Source: Lumbricus terrestris
Lineage: Eukaryota; Annelida; Clitellata; Crassiclitellata; Lumbricidae
NCBI GenBank assembly: GCA_949752735.1
Contig: OX457046.1
Location: forward strand, 38,341,149 to 38,405,148
DNA length: 64,000 nucleotides
Reading direction: 5' to 3'
The notes beneath the pieces are model-generated. The model was given only the letters and a program-made list of their open reading frames with translations. It was not told the origin of the DNA and did no database searches. Positions 1-14,200 of this stretch are shown one piece after another; the first letter of the stretch is position 1; each line of letters begins with the position of its first letter. The position numbers and the translations under genes were made by a program.

Positions 1-2211
1 TTGACAGAACACAAAGGTGTGCAATGCTTGGGCGACTTTCTGCCGCGACCTCCGGACATCATGGTAGATGGGGAGACAGTCGAGTGTCTTGAGTGCTTCA
101 AGTTGAAGCACTCAACTATTTGGACGTGCTCACCCATGAGTCCTATCGCAGCACCCCGAGATCCCAAGACGCCTGGGAATGGGAAGCGGAGCGTTTGGAG
201 CCCTACGAAACAACATGTGGTCCACTCGTATCAGCTTCAGTACCAAAATAGGCTAAGGGGGGGATGCAAAACGCCCCTCCCTCGCTGTCCCCTTGTGCTA
301 TGTAGTGAACAGTTTGATTGTTCTGGGGTATTTTATTTGTACCCTTTTGTTGTACCCAGGTTCAGTGGCGGCGCCAGGATTTCAGTTTTGGCCCTTTGGG
401 TGGTGGGGGGGCTGAGCCGTCGCGGAGTAAATTTTACATTCTCATCCGCCAAGCAACATTTCTGACGACCTTTTTCAGGGTAGGCGTCGTGATGGTCGGT
501 TATGGCCAGTGTTGTCATTAGATAGGTCTACTGTTCAAAAATATTGCATATGCCCCGATACTATACATGAAGCTTTGTGCATTGTAGAATTGGTCCAAAA
601 CAAGCCATCGCCAATGCGGAACTGAAGAGGCAACGCAGGAAGGCACAACCAGCAATCAACCAATAGGCCTGCTGACCGCCTAGAATAGGACATAGGCCTA
701 TAGCTTAGGCCCACCGCAATAAGCATAAACTACGCTGTAAACGAAAACATATATGTATACATTCTTTTCTGGTAAACATCAAGATCGAGTCAGTTTACGT
801 GAACAAAATGACCGCATGGACTTTGAGTAGAGCGCTGTCTGCAATTCTACCATAATGCACCTCGTTTTTAAATCTTCGCTGTGACGTTATTTCAATTCAG
901 CTAACTTTACTTATTCGTTAATACATTTCGGAAATCTTACACTGAACTTACATTATTTATTTGCAATCTAGGCCATACTGTATTTAGGCTATATGATACA
1001 AGGACACAATTTTTTTATTTTAATGCATGCGGCATGTTTCCATTGCACATAGCCTAGTGAACAGTATTTAAGTATTAATTTTACAAATCGATCAAAAAGT
1101 TAGTCAATAGAATTGTTTGAAGATTATCGTTGAAAGTATTGTTTTGGCAATCAGTATTACTGTCAAGTAGGCTAAATGCAATGTATACATTTATTTTCTA
1201 TATTGTTAACGTATAATTATATAGCGGCCCACAGTTGCAACCCGTAGGCCTACAATACAATTTATTGCTTTATACGTAATAATTATAATTTTATGGGTGA
1301 CACTAAAGCAGTAGGGAAGATGGAAAAATGTGAGTTTGTTTGATAAAAGCCGGCATTGTTGCAAAGCATAGAGAACTATAGTTACATGCGCTTGTACAAT
1401 TATTTTCCTTAGACTTTGGCAAATCAAAGTTGTGTTAAATTCGACTCCTGCTAAACTTGTTTTCATCAGCAAAATTACTGAGTCGTGTAATCTCACCGCA
1501 AACTTGTCAGCTTCAATTAATAATTATTTTTATGTAAATTTACAAAGTGACTGCAGCACAACTCAAGCATAGCAAGTAATCATTTCTTAACACACTGTGT
1601 AACCACCATCTTAACACACCATAATTTATAGCCACCATCTTAACTAGGAATTGTTCCTGCTGAAATATTACAATTTTGCAAAAAATTACCAGTGGTAGCA
1701 GCTGCATTTTCATAAACCAAATAAAAACAAAATACAACAAATACTGTTTAATTGTTCTGCATAATGTACAATAAGGTTGTATCAAATTCTTAAAAATCAA
1801 CGCATAAACCTTTAAACCCAAGAACTCTGCATTACAGGATTGGAATCTTGTGAACATTTTGTGTACGGTACGTCATTTTCACTCTCAACCATTGATTTCA
1901 CCCCACTCAAAATTCCGTTTCTAATACCTAAGATTATGTTTTGAATCTCCAATCGCAATTTTTACTTTCCAAACGTAATTATTTGTCAACCTTCCTTCAA
2001 AAAGTTTAATTTACTGAATGCCTCAAGTTTGTAAACAAGATATGAAATTTCCGGAACCCCGATTATTATTGTCCAAAAACTTGTACAATTTTTTCTACAA
2101 CGTTAAATAAGAAGATTCCAGTCCTGTGTATAAATGGTCCATGCCTTTGATCCTATCGCTAAAATCAATGCATAATCCTTTGATCCTATGGAAATCAGAT
2201 CCTGACAATCT
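1..2211. other. Left flank beyond the PIGN stop
   Basis: Holds the truncated miniature element at 364-480, an isolated open frame at 93-257, several TAGGCCTA-type words and otherwise A+T-rich sequence. The PIGN 3' UTR should occupy some of the bases just below 2212; the poly(A) site is not clear. Confidence 0.5.
364..480. mobile_element. Truncated GGCGGCGCCAGG-family miniature element
   Basis: AGTGGCGGCGCCAGGATTTCA followed by TTTGGCCC and GACGACCTTTTTCA matches the left half of the element at 19585-19820. No right end is found. Confidence 0.6.
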
Positions 2212-5200
2212 CTAATGTTCATGCGACTTATTCCCTCGTAACCATGGCAACCGCAGCGAAAAGTCCGTAAAGACTTTACTGATCGAGAGGAGAACGAAGA
2301 GAAATGAGATCATCGCCATGACGATGACGTAGTGACTGATGCTCGTCCCGATCTCCAACCAGCTTCCGTAATCCTTGACGAGGAAGAAGAAATGCTGCAA
2401 CGAAGATGTTCAGTCAGCAACTTATAGTTACTAAGAAACATGGTAACATACTGTAATGTGTTTTAACCCTTTATTTCAGAGGCATGGCTGTGTTGCTGCA
2501 CCATAAAAATTCATTCATAACATGCATTTATATAGCACCTCTTCGAGGGGGCTACTCGGAAGTGCTCCCAATCTCAGCAAAAACAGCCAAATAAAACTGT
2601 CTCAAGATGAGAGAGGAAAGCCTGAGAAGGATTTATAGAAAGAGAGCGGAGTGTCAGAGGAAGACCATTCCAGGTTGAGGGTCCCACCGCCGAGAAAGCA
2701 CGGTTCTGCAATTGTCGTAATTATTATTATTATTATTGTCGACAGTGTATTAAAAGCGACTTGGACACAAATGCAGCTCGTAACTAAAGTTTTAAATAAT
2801 GTATTAAACGTCAAACCACAATAATGTACACATGGTGTATTAAAAGCGACTTGGACACAAATGCAGCTCGTAACTAAAGTTTTAAATAATGTATTAAAAA
2901 TACGTCAAACCAAAATAATGTACACATGGAGGGGAGTCACTGCATTTAGGTGACTTGAGTACATTCACAAAATAAATTTCTAATCATTACGTGCACACTA
3001 ACCTATTTCTAACTCTGTATTATCATATAGTCGTCCAATGGTATTTGCATCCATTTTAATTAAATTCTGTTCAGATTAAACAGTAAATAAAATAGTCAAC
3101 ATACTTTAGCCAGCAAATTATGCTTCACAAAAATGAATAGTAGCCAACAGTAAAATATCGGTAGATGATTCATAGATGACTTGATCTAATAAACATGTGT
3201 GGGGGTAGAGAAGCTTATGCTTTTAGGAAGACAAAGAATTCCAAGTGTTCCCCGTCTACATGTTCTACTGACCAAAGCCATGAAGTCGGACATGAGAAGA
3301 ACGAGAAGGAAGAGACTCTGCGTTGGAACGTTGACGGCCAAATGAACCGCGTTGAACGCACACGTCACGAGCAGAAGTGGAATGAGAATCTAAACAGAAA
3401 TAAACATCCATTAACACCCAATCGAATCACTAACACCAAATCAAATCATGTAAATCTCAACTGATCTAAAAGAACTACTATCACAAATCACGCACCAAGC
3501 AGTTGCAGGTGTTGTTCGATCAACATGATCTACAATTCTTCGTCGCTATACTCTAGCAAATAATTATTATTACTAAAATTATAACCATCATAGCAGCTAG
3601 AGTAATAATAATAGTAGTAGTAGAACTGTATAAGTAGTAATATTATTAGTAGAATTTCTCAAATTAACTTGCAGGAATATGCAATTGTAAGCCATGAAAC
3701 CGAAGAAATGCTTTTCTTCATCCGCCTGTTATTTAAGGAAATTATTTCATATTTCCATCAGACCAGCTTCTACTTTAGCAGAAATTGTTTTTCTCAATCC
3801 AACTTTTATTTAAGTAAAAATCATTTTTTCGGTCCAGCTTCTATAATTTAAGCGAAGAATTAGTCTCACAATTCCAAAACGTCTACTTAAGTTTAGAATC
3901 ATTTTCTTAAAATTTACCTGTAATGAAGTTTAACATTACTTTCATCATGTTAATTTACAAATGAACTTTAACGTTACCTTCGTCATGTCAACACAAATGA
4001 ACTTTAACATTACCTTCATCATGTTAACATGAATGAACGTTAACGTTACGTTCATCAAGTAAACACGAATGAACTTTAACATTACCTTCGTCATGTTAAC
4101 ATAAATGAATTTTAACATTACCTTCATCATGTTAACATAAATGAATTTTAACATTACCTTCATCATGTTAACACAAATGAACTTTAACATTACCTTCATC
4201 AAGTCAACACGAATGAACTTTAACATTACCTTCGTCATGCTAACATGAATGAACCTTAACATTACCTTCGTCATGTAAACATGAATGAACGTTAACGTTA
4301 CCTTCGTCAGCATGAGTGCACCCATCACGAAAGGGTTGAAGACGGTAACAAAGCAGAGAACAGACGTCGGGTCAAACGTGTTGATGCTCGCTATGTTACC
4401 CGTTCCAAAGAAAGCCAACAGCAGAAAGAAAATCTGGTTTCGTTCTCTTAATGGAAAAATAATTATAGAAGTTCATGAATGACTGTTAACTGAAAATCGG
4501 ATTTTCACAACCAACTGTCCAACGCACATTGTAAATTATGTAATGTAATACACACCTATGTAGTCGTGTTTAAAATCTGATGGGTGATAATTTATTTAAT
4601 TCAGTAAATTCGTATAGTAGTAATAATAATAGTAATTAAACATAATAATGCAATTGCATGCTCCCGAGGGATTACACTCATTTTAGAAAAATATTAATAA
4701 TAATAATAATAATAATAGTAATAATGATAATAATAAATTTTATGCCTCCTGATGGATACAACACCTTGGGGAATAATAATAATGAACGAATGAATGAATA
4801 TTGAATCCCAAGTCAAAAGAAGAAAAAGATACGAAGAAGTAGGCACAGCGTAGATCAGATGAAACCAACTTTCGTTGATCCTCTTCCAACTTCACAGATT
4901 CGTTGAAATCCAATTGAAGAAGCTAGATTGAAAATAAAAAACATATCATCAAATCCATGAAATATATTTTTTTAAATAAATAGATTGAAGCATAAGAAAT
5001 ACAGGAGACAAGGATGGACGTTAGAATTCTCCCAGAAGCTGATGATCGAATGTGACAAACGTTTCTTATTCATGTGCTATGCTCTGATCATTCTTGGCTT
5101 TGAATGTACACAACTCCGCATAATGTCGTTTGTAACTCAGAGTGCGGTCTTCAATTGTGGGGCGCGGTGGTGTAGTGGTGGCGTCGTTGCCTTGAGGCCG

Positions 5201-8200
5201 GAAGGTTCCAGGTTCGAATCCACCTCAAGTCGCTGCGTAGGGAACCTGGGCAAGTCCTTCACTCGCAATTGCTCAGCGCTTCGGCGTGAAACTCCGATGC
5301 AGTGTCCGCTCTGCAGTCGGGAGCGCCCCTGAGTAGCGGTTGAGGCTGGAAGAGGCGCTATAACAAGTGCGCATACAAACTGAGAATTTAAGTCAACATT
5401 TGTTACTTACTTAAGAACAATAAATAAATAGAAATATGACAAAACGACAGAAAAACAACAAACAGATTAAATTAATCAGAATTTCTATCTATAGTGGCCT
5501 TCAAGGTCTCTGCTCATGGGACTCAAATTAAACAAATATATTAAAATTTTAAAAAAACATTGAAGCACACAAAATAAATATAAAAATATGCTATTCCTCA
5601 GATAGCTAAATACACAACAACAACAAATCAAACATAGGATCTACAAATCAAAACAACTCAACAAAAGTGCAATGAAACAATTATCTCTCTACAAAGCTCA
5701 GCATTGCACACTCAAGAGCTAGGCAGCCCGAAAACCTGCACAAAATATAAATATAAAAAATAACGAAATTTTTAAGCATGAGATGTGTATACCTGTTGAA
5801 CATCAGCAGAATGCGGAACATACTCCATCGGAATCCAGTAGACCATCAGAACACAAAGACCGAAATAGAATAGACTCTCGTATCTATGGCAACGTTGTCA
5901 AGGAAACAAGAGTACTGAGTTCAAGACCTTGCTTTAGAGCAGTTTATAGGTCACGGTAACCTGGCAAATGTCAATGTGGTGTACTGGATAAAATTGTCAT
6001 GGTAACTTGGCAAATTCCAATGCTATGCTCTAGGTTACATGTAGATTGCCATGGAAACCTGGTAGATGCAACACCACCAGTGATTTACCAAGTCACTCTG
6101 GTGAGATACCACGTAAAAACATACATACAATCACACACACGCACGCACACACACAGATTCTAAACGTAGAGAAGAAACTTACGCAGACAGTGATCAGCAA
6201 CAAAAGTCGTGTACTCCGGGGTTTATTTCCGGGAAAAGAACCAAAACTTTACAATTTCCGCCCCAGGCCGCACAAGTCAAAACTCCCAGCTAAAGATGAT
6301 AAAAACTTTATAGCAAGAGTTTTATACAGAAAATTGTAAACAAATCTTTTTTCTTATGAAAACAGTGTTAGCAACAATTTTATTTTTCATGTAGGCCATC
6401 TGGATGCAGTTTGACATTTAAATTTTTTTAAACCCAAAGATACTACTAGTAATATAGGGAGTTTTTCCGCATGCAAACAATGCGTAAAAGAATACGAGGT
6501 GCTGAGCAGAAGGTAGGGCGAAAACAGGCTGAGCATAATCGTCAGCATCCTCTCTGGCATCCGACGTGAACTCAGGAGTGGAACGACAAACGCCGAACCT
6601 GAAACGAACACACAACAGGTTCTACATGTCTGTCAGAGACTATCAACGACGGACTGCTTAAAGTATGAAATAAACTATCTCTGTCAAAATATTTGGCGAA
6701 AACTAAAAAAAGGTCGTCAGAAAAAAAACGGTCAAAAGGTATCTTCTGTGTCGGTGCTCAGGGGTTACCACTCGCCCACCAATCTGCCCATGAAAAACGG
6801 GCATTTTCGCCGCCTACCCCAGAAACCTGAATCCCCCCAAAGCAAGGGGACTAGATTAAACACTGGGGAGGCTATTCCAAACAAAGAGACCCACAATCGA
6901 GAAAGCTTTGCTTCTGTCTGGTGGCTGTGTGTGCGTGTGGAACCACAAAATCGCCGACCTAGAAATACACAATATTCGAAGGAAATAAAAGGACGTAACA
7001 ACGTACAGCAGACGACCCAGCTGAAGCACTGGTTGACGAGAGGTAGACCCGTCTTCTTCTCCAAGCTCTGCACCGTATTCGAAACAACGTAGATAGACGC
7101 CAGCAGAACAACGACCTAGAATTCACAACACAAGACAGATTGATATTGAAAATAATAATCATAATCGCTAAGCAGAAACCAAATATTATATAACACAACA
7201 GCTATGGCTCAAACCAGATGGCGCTAAATAAATTGTAAGAAACATACATACAGTTACATACATACATGGCCACTCAGTAGCACTCCCAGTGTTAGAACCT
7301 CGAGAGAAAAAGTCTTAAAGATAGAAATGAATAGAAATGGATAGATAGCAATACAGAAAGAAGAGTCCACGTAGAGTGGAGGGAATTCTATATATATAGG
7401 GAGGACCCATTGATAGTAAACGATCGAGTTTGAGTAATAGTGGTCCAAGCTAACTAACACAAACTAATTAAGTAAAAAACCAGGCTGAGCAGTACGATTT
7501 TGCTGCTCTTATCGTCTTTGTGGCTAAAATCATCACAGTTTACCTGAGCAAGAACTAATGCCTTGGACTTGGATAACAACTTCGTCTGATGCGTCAATAA
7601 ATCTGTCCTAAAATGCCATAAACATCAAACAATCCTCAATGTAAATGAACATTATTACTAAATAATTCGACGACAGAAAAAATCTGGAAAAAAATTAAAC
7701 ATCTCTATTTTTCGTTCCACCTCAAATGAGCAAAGTTTTCTGAAGACTTGTTTTTATGCAGCACTGCAGCATTTAAATTACATTAAATTGTTTTAAAATT
7801 AAAATAAAATTGCAAAGCATTTAACAGAAATCATCATGATTACAATTATGATAACAATTCATTCATTCATTATAGCAATTTATATAGCGTCCCTTCAAGG
7901 TTACTACTCAGGAGCACTCCCAGCCCATTCTCGACTGAAAAATGAGTTTTAAGGCTGCGATAAAATGTATTTGAGCAAACCCATTAGTCATACGACGTAT
8001 AAACAGTGGAAGCCAATTCTATATCATACAATGCTGGCACATATGAAACACAGCGCGGGGGCGTAGCCAGGATTTTATTTTGGGGGGTGTTTCTTCGGTT
8101 TTCAGTTCGAAAAACTGATGACTTTTTTAAGTCATCCTGCTGAAATCTTCAGAAAATGTCGCCAATTTTCCCTTCCTAAGTACTGATGACCTTTTTCCTT

Positions 8201-11200
8201 TTTCTTTTTTTCTTTCTTTTAGTCATCCGGCCGACATTTTCGCAACATGTTTTACATTTTCCATTTCGGGGGTGTTTTCATGGTTTTATTTCATGCTTTT
8301 TACATCATGTGCTCGCTCGTAAATGCATTCTAGTATTTTTTCCATTTTCCATTTCGGAAGGTGTTCAAGCACCCAAAACACCCCCCTAGCTACAACCTTG
8401 AACACAGCACACTGATACCTACCCGAAAGAAACTAACAGAGCTAACGATGCACCACCAACCCCAGCCAGGTAACTAAAACAAAACAATTTGACATGAAAT
8501 CAGTTTAAGGTAATAAACCAATAAAAAACAAATAATGAAGGAGAAATCAATAGGTCTAAACTCAAGGTAGACAGGTCTCATGGGGTCCACTGTAAAGTAA
8601 TGTCCATGGTCTATGCTAAAAAAACTGTGCCATATAAGATTCAGCTCTGGAAAAAATTCTGAGGCTACATCCATTCTGCTCAGGCGCATTTAGCACCTTG
8701 ACCCACTCTTTCTGGAAAATTTTCCACTGGCCTGCCATTGAAAAGGTCTGTCCTAAGAAATGGAGCACTGCCTTGCTAACAAGTACAGATAATGATGTAC
8801 GACATCATCTTTCCAGTAAGCCAATCAATCAATCATCCACTCGATTAATCAATCGATCAATCATCTACTCAATCAATCAATCAATCATCAACTCAATTAA
8901 TCAATCACTCACTCAATCAATCGATCAATCATCTACTCAATCAATCAATCAATCATCGACTCAATTAATCAATCACTCACTCAATCATCCACTCGATTAA
9001 TCAGTCACTCACTCAATCAATCAATCATCCACTCGATTAATCACTCAATCAATCAATCAATCAATCATCCACTCAATCAATCAATCAGTCAATCAATGAT
9101 TTTACTGAAACCATTTCAAGGCAAGGCACTTTCAATTAAAGAAAGTACAGACGATTAAATTGCTACAAAAGGGCGAACCAAAAGGGATAATAAAAATTAT
9201 CCTGCTGCTAGAGACACATATTCAACACATATTAATTACATTGTGATGGCAATGCAGGCCACGCCTTGATGATAGGATTTGTATTTACAGTTCGTTTAAA
9301 GTAAACAGTTTACTAGATAATATAAAACAAAACACAAACTCGTTTTTCCTCCAGTCAGCCACTCGCATACTTGTAGAGCCAAAGAGTTACACAGTACATC
9401 AATTGGAAGCCAAACCACAGAAAGAAAACAGAAATCGGTTCACAATTCGTTATTATAGCGTCATTTAACAACCGATTATATTGCAAGTGGACTTCACAGG
9501 TGTGGTGGATCTTGATACCTACACAAAGTGGTAATTGGCCGCCTTGTCAACAATTGGTAGCAACGGAAATACTGACGCCAGAACACAAGACAACGACCAA
9601 CCAATAGCAACCATCTGAAACAACCAATGACAACCAAAATACATTGAAAAAAGGATTTATTACCAGTAGTTAGAGCCGAGTTTTGAATATTCATTATGGA
9701 CCCATATAATGCTCTGAATGGAACAGCCTCCCTTGTCACTTGCATTCCCTTCCACAGGACTTGTCTAACTCTTTCTAAAAACTACTCAAGACTCTCATCT
9801 TTGGTCGTGCATGAGTTGGGAGTGCCTCTGAGTAGTTATCTTGAAGGGGTGCTATATAAATTCAACAGACAAACAGACGTAGACATGTTTCAGATTTTTT
9901 CTGAGGTAATAATAGAAGCCGATAAAAACAAAATAATAAAAGTGGGGCGCGGTGGTGAGGTGGCGTCGTTGCCTTGAAGCTGGAAGGTTCGAGGTTCGAA
10001 TCCACCTCAAGTCGCCGCGTAGGGACCTTGGGCAAGTCCTTCACTCGCAGTTGCTCAGCGCTTCGGCGTGAAACTCTGCTGCAGTGTCCGCTCTGCAGTC
10101 GGGAGTGCCTCTGAGTAGAGAGAGCTTGAAGTGGCGCTATAACAAATGCACATAGAAACGGTATAAAATAAATCACAACTGACAATGTTCAACCAGAATA
10201 CAGTACTTAGCTTAAATTCGAGAAATAAATAAATAATTAATTAATTAAAACACGAAAATGTAACACGAGTCACTGAGAAGTAGCAGGAAATGACGACCAA
10301 ATCCAAAGGAATTTCCGACCTTTTTAGCCGTCTTATGCGATCCTTGCAACGGCCAGAAAGCCACGAAGACGAGTCCAAGCGACATCAACTCACGGTAGAA
10401 GAACGACAGAATCTGCAAAAATTATTTCTGCATTAATATAATGTATTCAAGCAATGCAACGATAGTTGGTCCATCTTTTTGAACTAAGTTACCTATAGAT
10501 GGCAGTCTCCGTAATGAACTTCTTTGTCTTTCTTTGCCCTTTTTCCGCAACATTTTAAAACCATTCTCTTTGATTGTGGTTTGGTGTCAGGTCGGGAGCG
10601 CCGCTGAGGAGTTTCCATTGAAGTGGAGCTATATACACTGTGGTTCAAAAAAAACTAAGCCAAATTGTTTTTCATATATCTCTAATACCTGATGACATAT
10701 CACGCACAAATTTTTCAAATATTTAGAGAATTGGACCAAGAATATGAATCCAAAATTTCACGAGATAAAGTTGAACGGATAAAAAGATATGAATCTTTAA
10801 ACTTCATATGCCGAAATTTCAGTTTACAAGCAATTTTCTGCTAGATTCGATAAAAAAGTAGGCCAAACTGTTTTTCTTACATCTCTAACGCCTGATAAGA
10901 TATCAAGCTAAAAGTTTCTCAATATTTAGGGAATTGCACCAAGAACAGGATTCCAAAATATCATGTCATAAATTTGAATGGATAGAAAGATATGGTTATT
11001 TCAACTTCATCACCCGAAATATCAGTTTTCATCAAGTGTCTGTTACGGTTTCGACGCTTGGTCGTTCCCATTTAGTCTTCATTGATCCTGGAGTAAAATT
11101 AATGGAGCCTATTATCGCGACGTTCTGCTGTCACAACACTTTCTACCTGTAATCAGAAACCTAGCCCCAGAAGGCTGCTTTGTTTTTCAAGAGGACAGTG

Positions 11201-14200
11201 CCCCAGCCCACAGAGCCAAAGAAACCATCGAAATGCTGACAAGAGATGCCAGACTTCATTTCTCCCACATTATGGCCTCCGAACAGCCCAGATTTGAATC
11301 CTGTCGACTACAAAGTGTGGAGCGTGATGCAAGACCGAGTCTACCAGACAACAATCCATGATATAAGCGATCTGAAGCAATGCTTGTTGGAAGTGTGGGA
11401 TGACCTGGACCAGAGGATAATCGACGTTGCTGCTGCCATTGCAATAGCGTCAGCGCTTCCAGGCTTGCGTGCAAGCAGGAGGAGGACATTTTGAGCAGCT
11501 TATTTAATGAAATAATCAAACCATACTGTTGAAATCATATTGTTAGTTCAATTATCTACATATCTGGAAAATTTTGGAATGATTAATTATCAGGCCATAA
11601 AGATAATGAGAAAAGTTTGACTTACATTTTATTGAATCTAACAGAAAATTGCTTGTAAACTGAAATTTCGGCATATGAAGTTTGAAGATTCATAACTTTT
11701 TATCCGTTCAACTTTATCTCATGAAATTTTGGAATAATATTGTTGGTCCAATTCTCTAAATATTTGGAAAATTTTAGCGTGATATGTTATCAGGCATTAG
11801 AGATATATGAAAAACAATTTGGCTTAGTTTTTTTTGAACCACGGTGTAAATTCAAGATTACGATTACAATAAAATCTTCTCATAAAACTGAACCAAAACA
11901 ATAAACTGTAAACGAAGAAGCAAAATGTCCGTGTAAAACAGGGCACCATCTTCTGCGAAACTTACAATCAGCTCGAGTCCAAGAAATCCGATGAAAGCGC
12001 TCGTGATGACGTGCGTAAGCAGATTCTGATCGATGATATATCGACAGAACAAATGCAGAACTCTGAGCCTGTGAAATCAAGTCAAAAGTAAGTAAGTAAA
12101 TTCTTTATTGGAGTCAACTGCAAGTAAACATATCCTCCTATGATGTGGGGTGCGGTGGCGTAGTGGTGGGTTCGGTGCCTTGGAGCCAGAGGGTTCCAGG
12201 TTCGAATCCACCTCAGACAGCTGAGTAGGGACTGTGGGCAAGTCCTTTACTAGCAATTTTTCTCGGGTGCTTCGGCGTGAAACTCTGAAGCAGTGTCCGC
12301 GTTGTAGTCGGGAGCACCTCTGAGTAGAAGAGCTTGAAGGGATGATATAGAAATGGAGAAATAAATAAATATATAAGAAATAAAGTTGATAACACTTCCG
12401 GTTCATGGTTGCCCCCTAGCCTAAATATTAAGTGAAAAGTGTCAACATTTAAGGGTTTAGAGACTCTTCTCCGTTCTCTAGTTACAATAGACGTAGCTTA
12501 AAAGTCGAGACAAGAGACGCACCTTTGAAACACCTGATGCCAAAGTACAACAGGAAGCAGAGTGTAGACATAGTAGGTCCACCGTAGAGATTGAACTGTA
12601 TCGAAAGAAAAGGGAAAAGCAATTAGATGAAGTCACTCATCATATATTCACATGAATTTGTCATTCATCATATATTCACATGATTTAGTCACTCATCATA
12701 TATTCACATGATTTTGTCATTCATCATATATTCACATGATTTTGTCATTCATCATATATTCACATGATTAAGTCACTCATCATATATTCACATGATTTAG
12801 TCACTCATCATATATTCACATGATTAAGTCACTCATCATATATTCACATGATTTAGTCACTCATCATATATTCACATGATTTAGTCACTCATCATATATT
12901 CACATGATTTAGTCACTCATCATATATTCACATGATTTAGTCACTCATCATATATTCACATTTAAATTCTACTTCCAATTTTAAAACTCTACTATTTCTC
13001 TAGTCTGACTTTTCACTCTTCTATTTCTCTACTCTGACTTTTACTATTTCTCTTTGCTTCGATTTCCAAAATTCCATTATTTCTTTATTATGAGTTTTAA
13101 ATTTACTATTATTTCTGTTTTTCTTTGTTCTGCTCGCTTTCCAGGCCATGGCCCTTCCATCAACATCGATGGAATCGAGTTTGGTTAACAACCTGTAATG
13201 ACCGCCTGACAACAACAAAAAATCACCAGGGACCCTAAAGAGCCCAGCCATCTTGTTTAAAGGATTTCAGTCTATTCCCTGCAGAGGCATCTTTGAAAAG
13301 TAGCCAGAGCATTTGAACGATAACCATTTCCAGACCGCATAGCCTTTGGACATTGTTTTAATTAACTATAGGAATTCAACCAGTGCTTAAAGTGTGGAAA
13401 AATAAGTGCCTGGACGCCCCTTATCTTTCCAAAAGAAGTGCCTGGACAGTGGACGCCCCTACCTTTTCAGGCTGTGCTGGCCAATAAGTGGCAGGACGGA
13501 ATTCAGATTTCAAAATAAGTGCATGGACGCCGTCCATGACCGTCCAGCCACACTTTAAGCCCAGAATTTAACTACTTCTTATTCAGCATGCCTTGGTTCA
13601 CCGCCAGGTTTTACCTGTGATAGTTCCCTCAACATGGAACGGCCTTAACCCCCTTTCTACAGGCTAAGCCCATGTCCTCATCCTCCCACTCTCTCAGAAC
13701 GTATCTTTTTCATCAAGGGCTTGTGTGCTGAAAGCTCCTCTGAATATTCTATGCTGCAAGAGGCACTCTATAGATTTCTAGATATGACATGATACTTTGG
13801 AAACTTTCAGATAATAATATTAACAATAAAAAAATAATAAAAAATAATTTATAATAATAATATTAATAATAATGTGGATTTCAGCGATGACTAGATGGCG
13901 TTCAAGATTCTTGATTAATTAGTGCGTAAGTCCCTGAGGGATCATATATACCTTGGGGGAAAAAATTTATTCATAAAAAATTAAAATAATAATAACAATA
14001 ATAAGTTTAAACTGACCATACAGGAAGAGAGCAATAGCGATTCCGACCATGACGAAAGCAAACGTCACCAACTTCTTCTGTTTACTCGTCACCTCGACAT
14101 CGTCACCATCACGCTTTTTGACGACGTTGGTGTGACCATGTAGCAGGATGATTACGACGTACATCATCCATCCTACGAATCCGGCTGTAATGCTTACGCT

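Noticed and set aside
3945..4418. 157-codon minus-strand frame taken as a separate protein.
   Set aside because: Its first 38 residues are PIGN exon 26; the remainder is the 36-bp minisatellite read past the splice donor.
5159..5235. Genuine tRNA genes at the GGTTCGAATCC sites.
   Set aside because: The stems do not close into a clean cloverleaf and all copies continue into the same SINE body, so these are SINE heads.
6765..7073. Overlapping open frames on both strands around 6750-7090.
   Set aside because: The minus-strand part is PIGN exon 22 (7007-7115) plus intron; the plus-strand frame is its shadow.
8815..9108. CRISPR-like array of repeats.
   Set aside because: Simple tetranucleotide repeat in an animal intron, with no unique spacers.
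11246..11494. Functional transposase gene.
   Set aside because: The catalytic domain is frameshifted, lacks its N-terminal half and first catalytic Asp; it is a relic within the mariner-family element.
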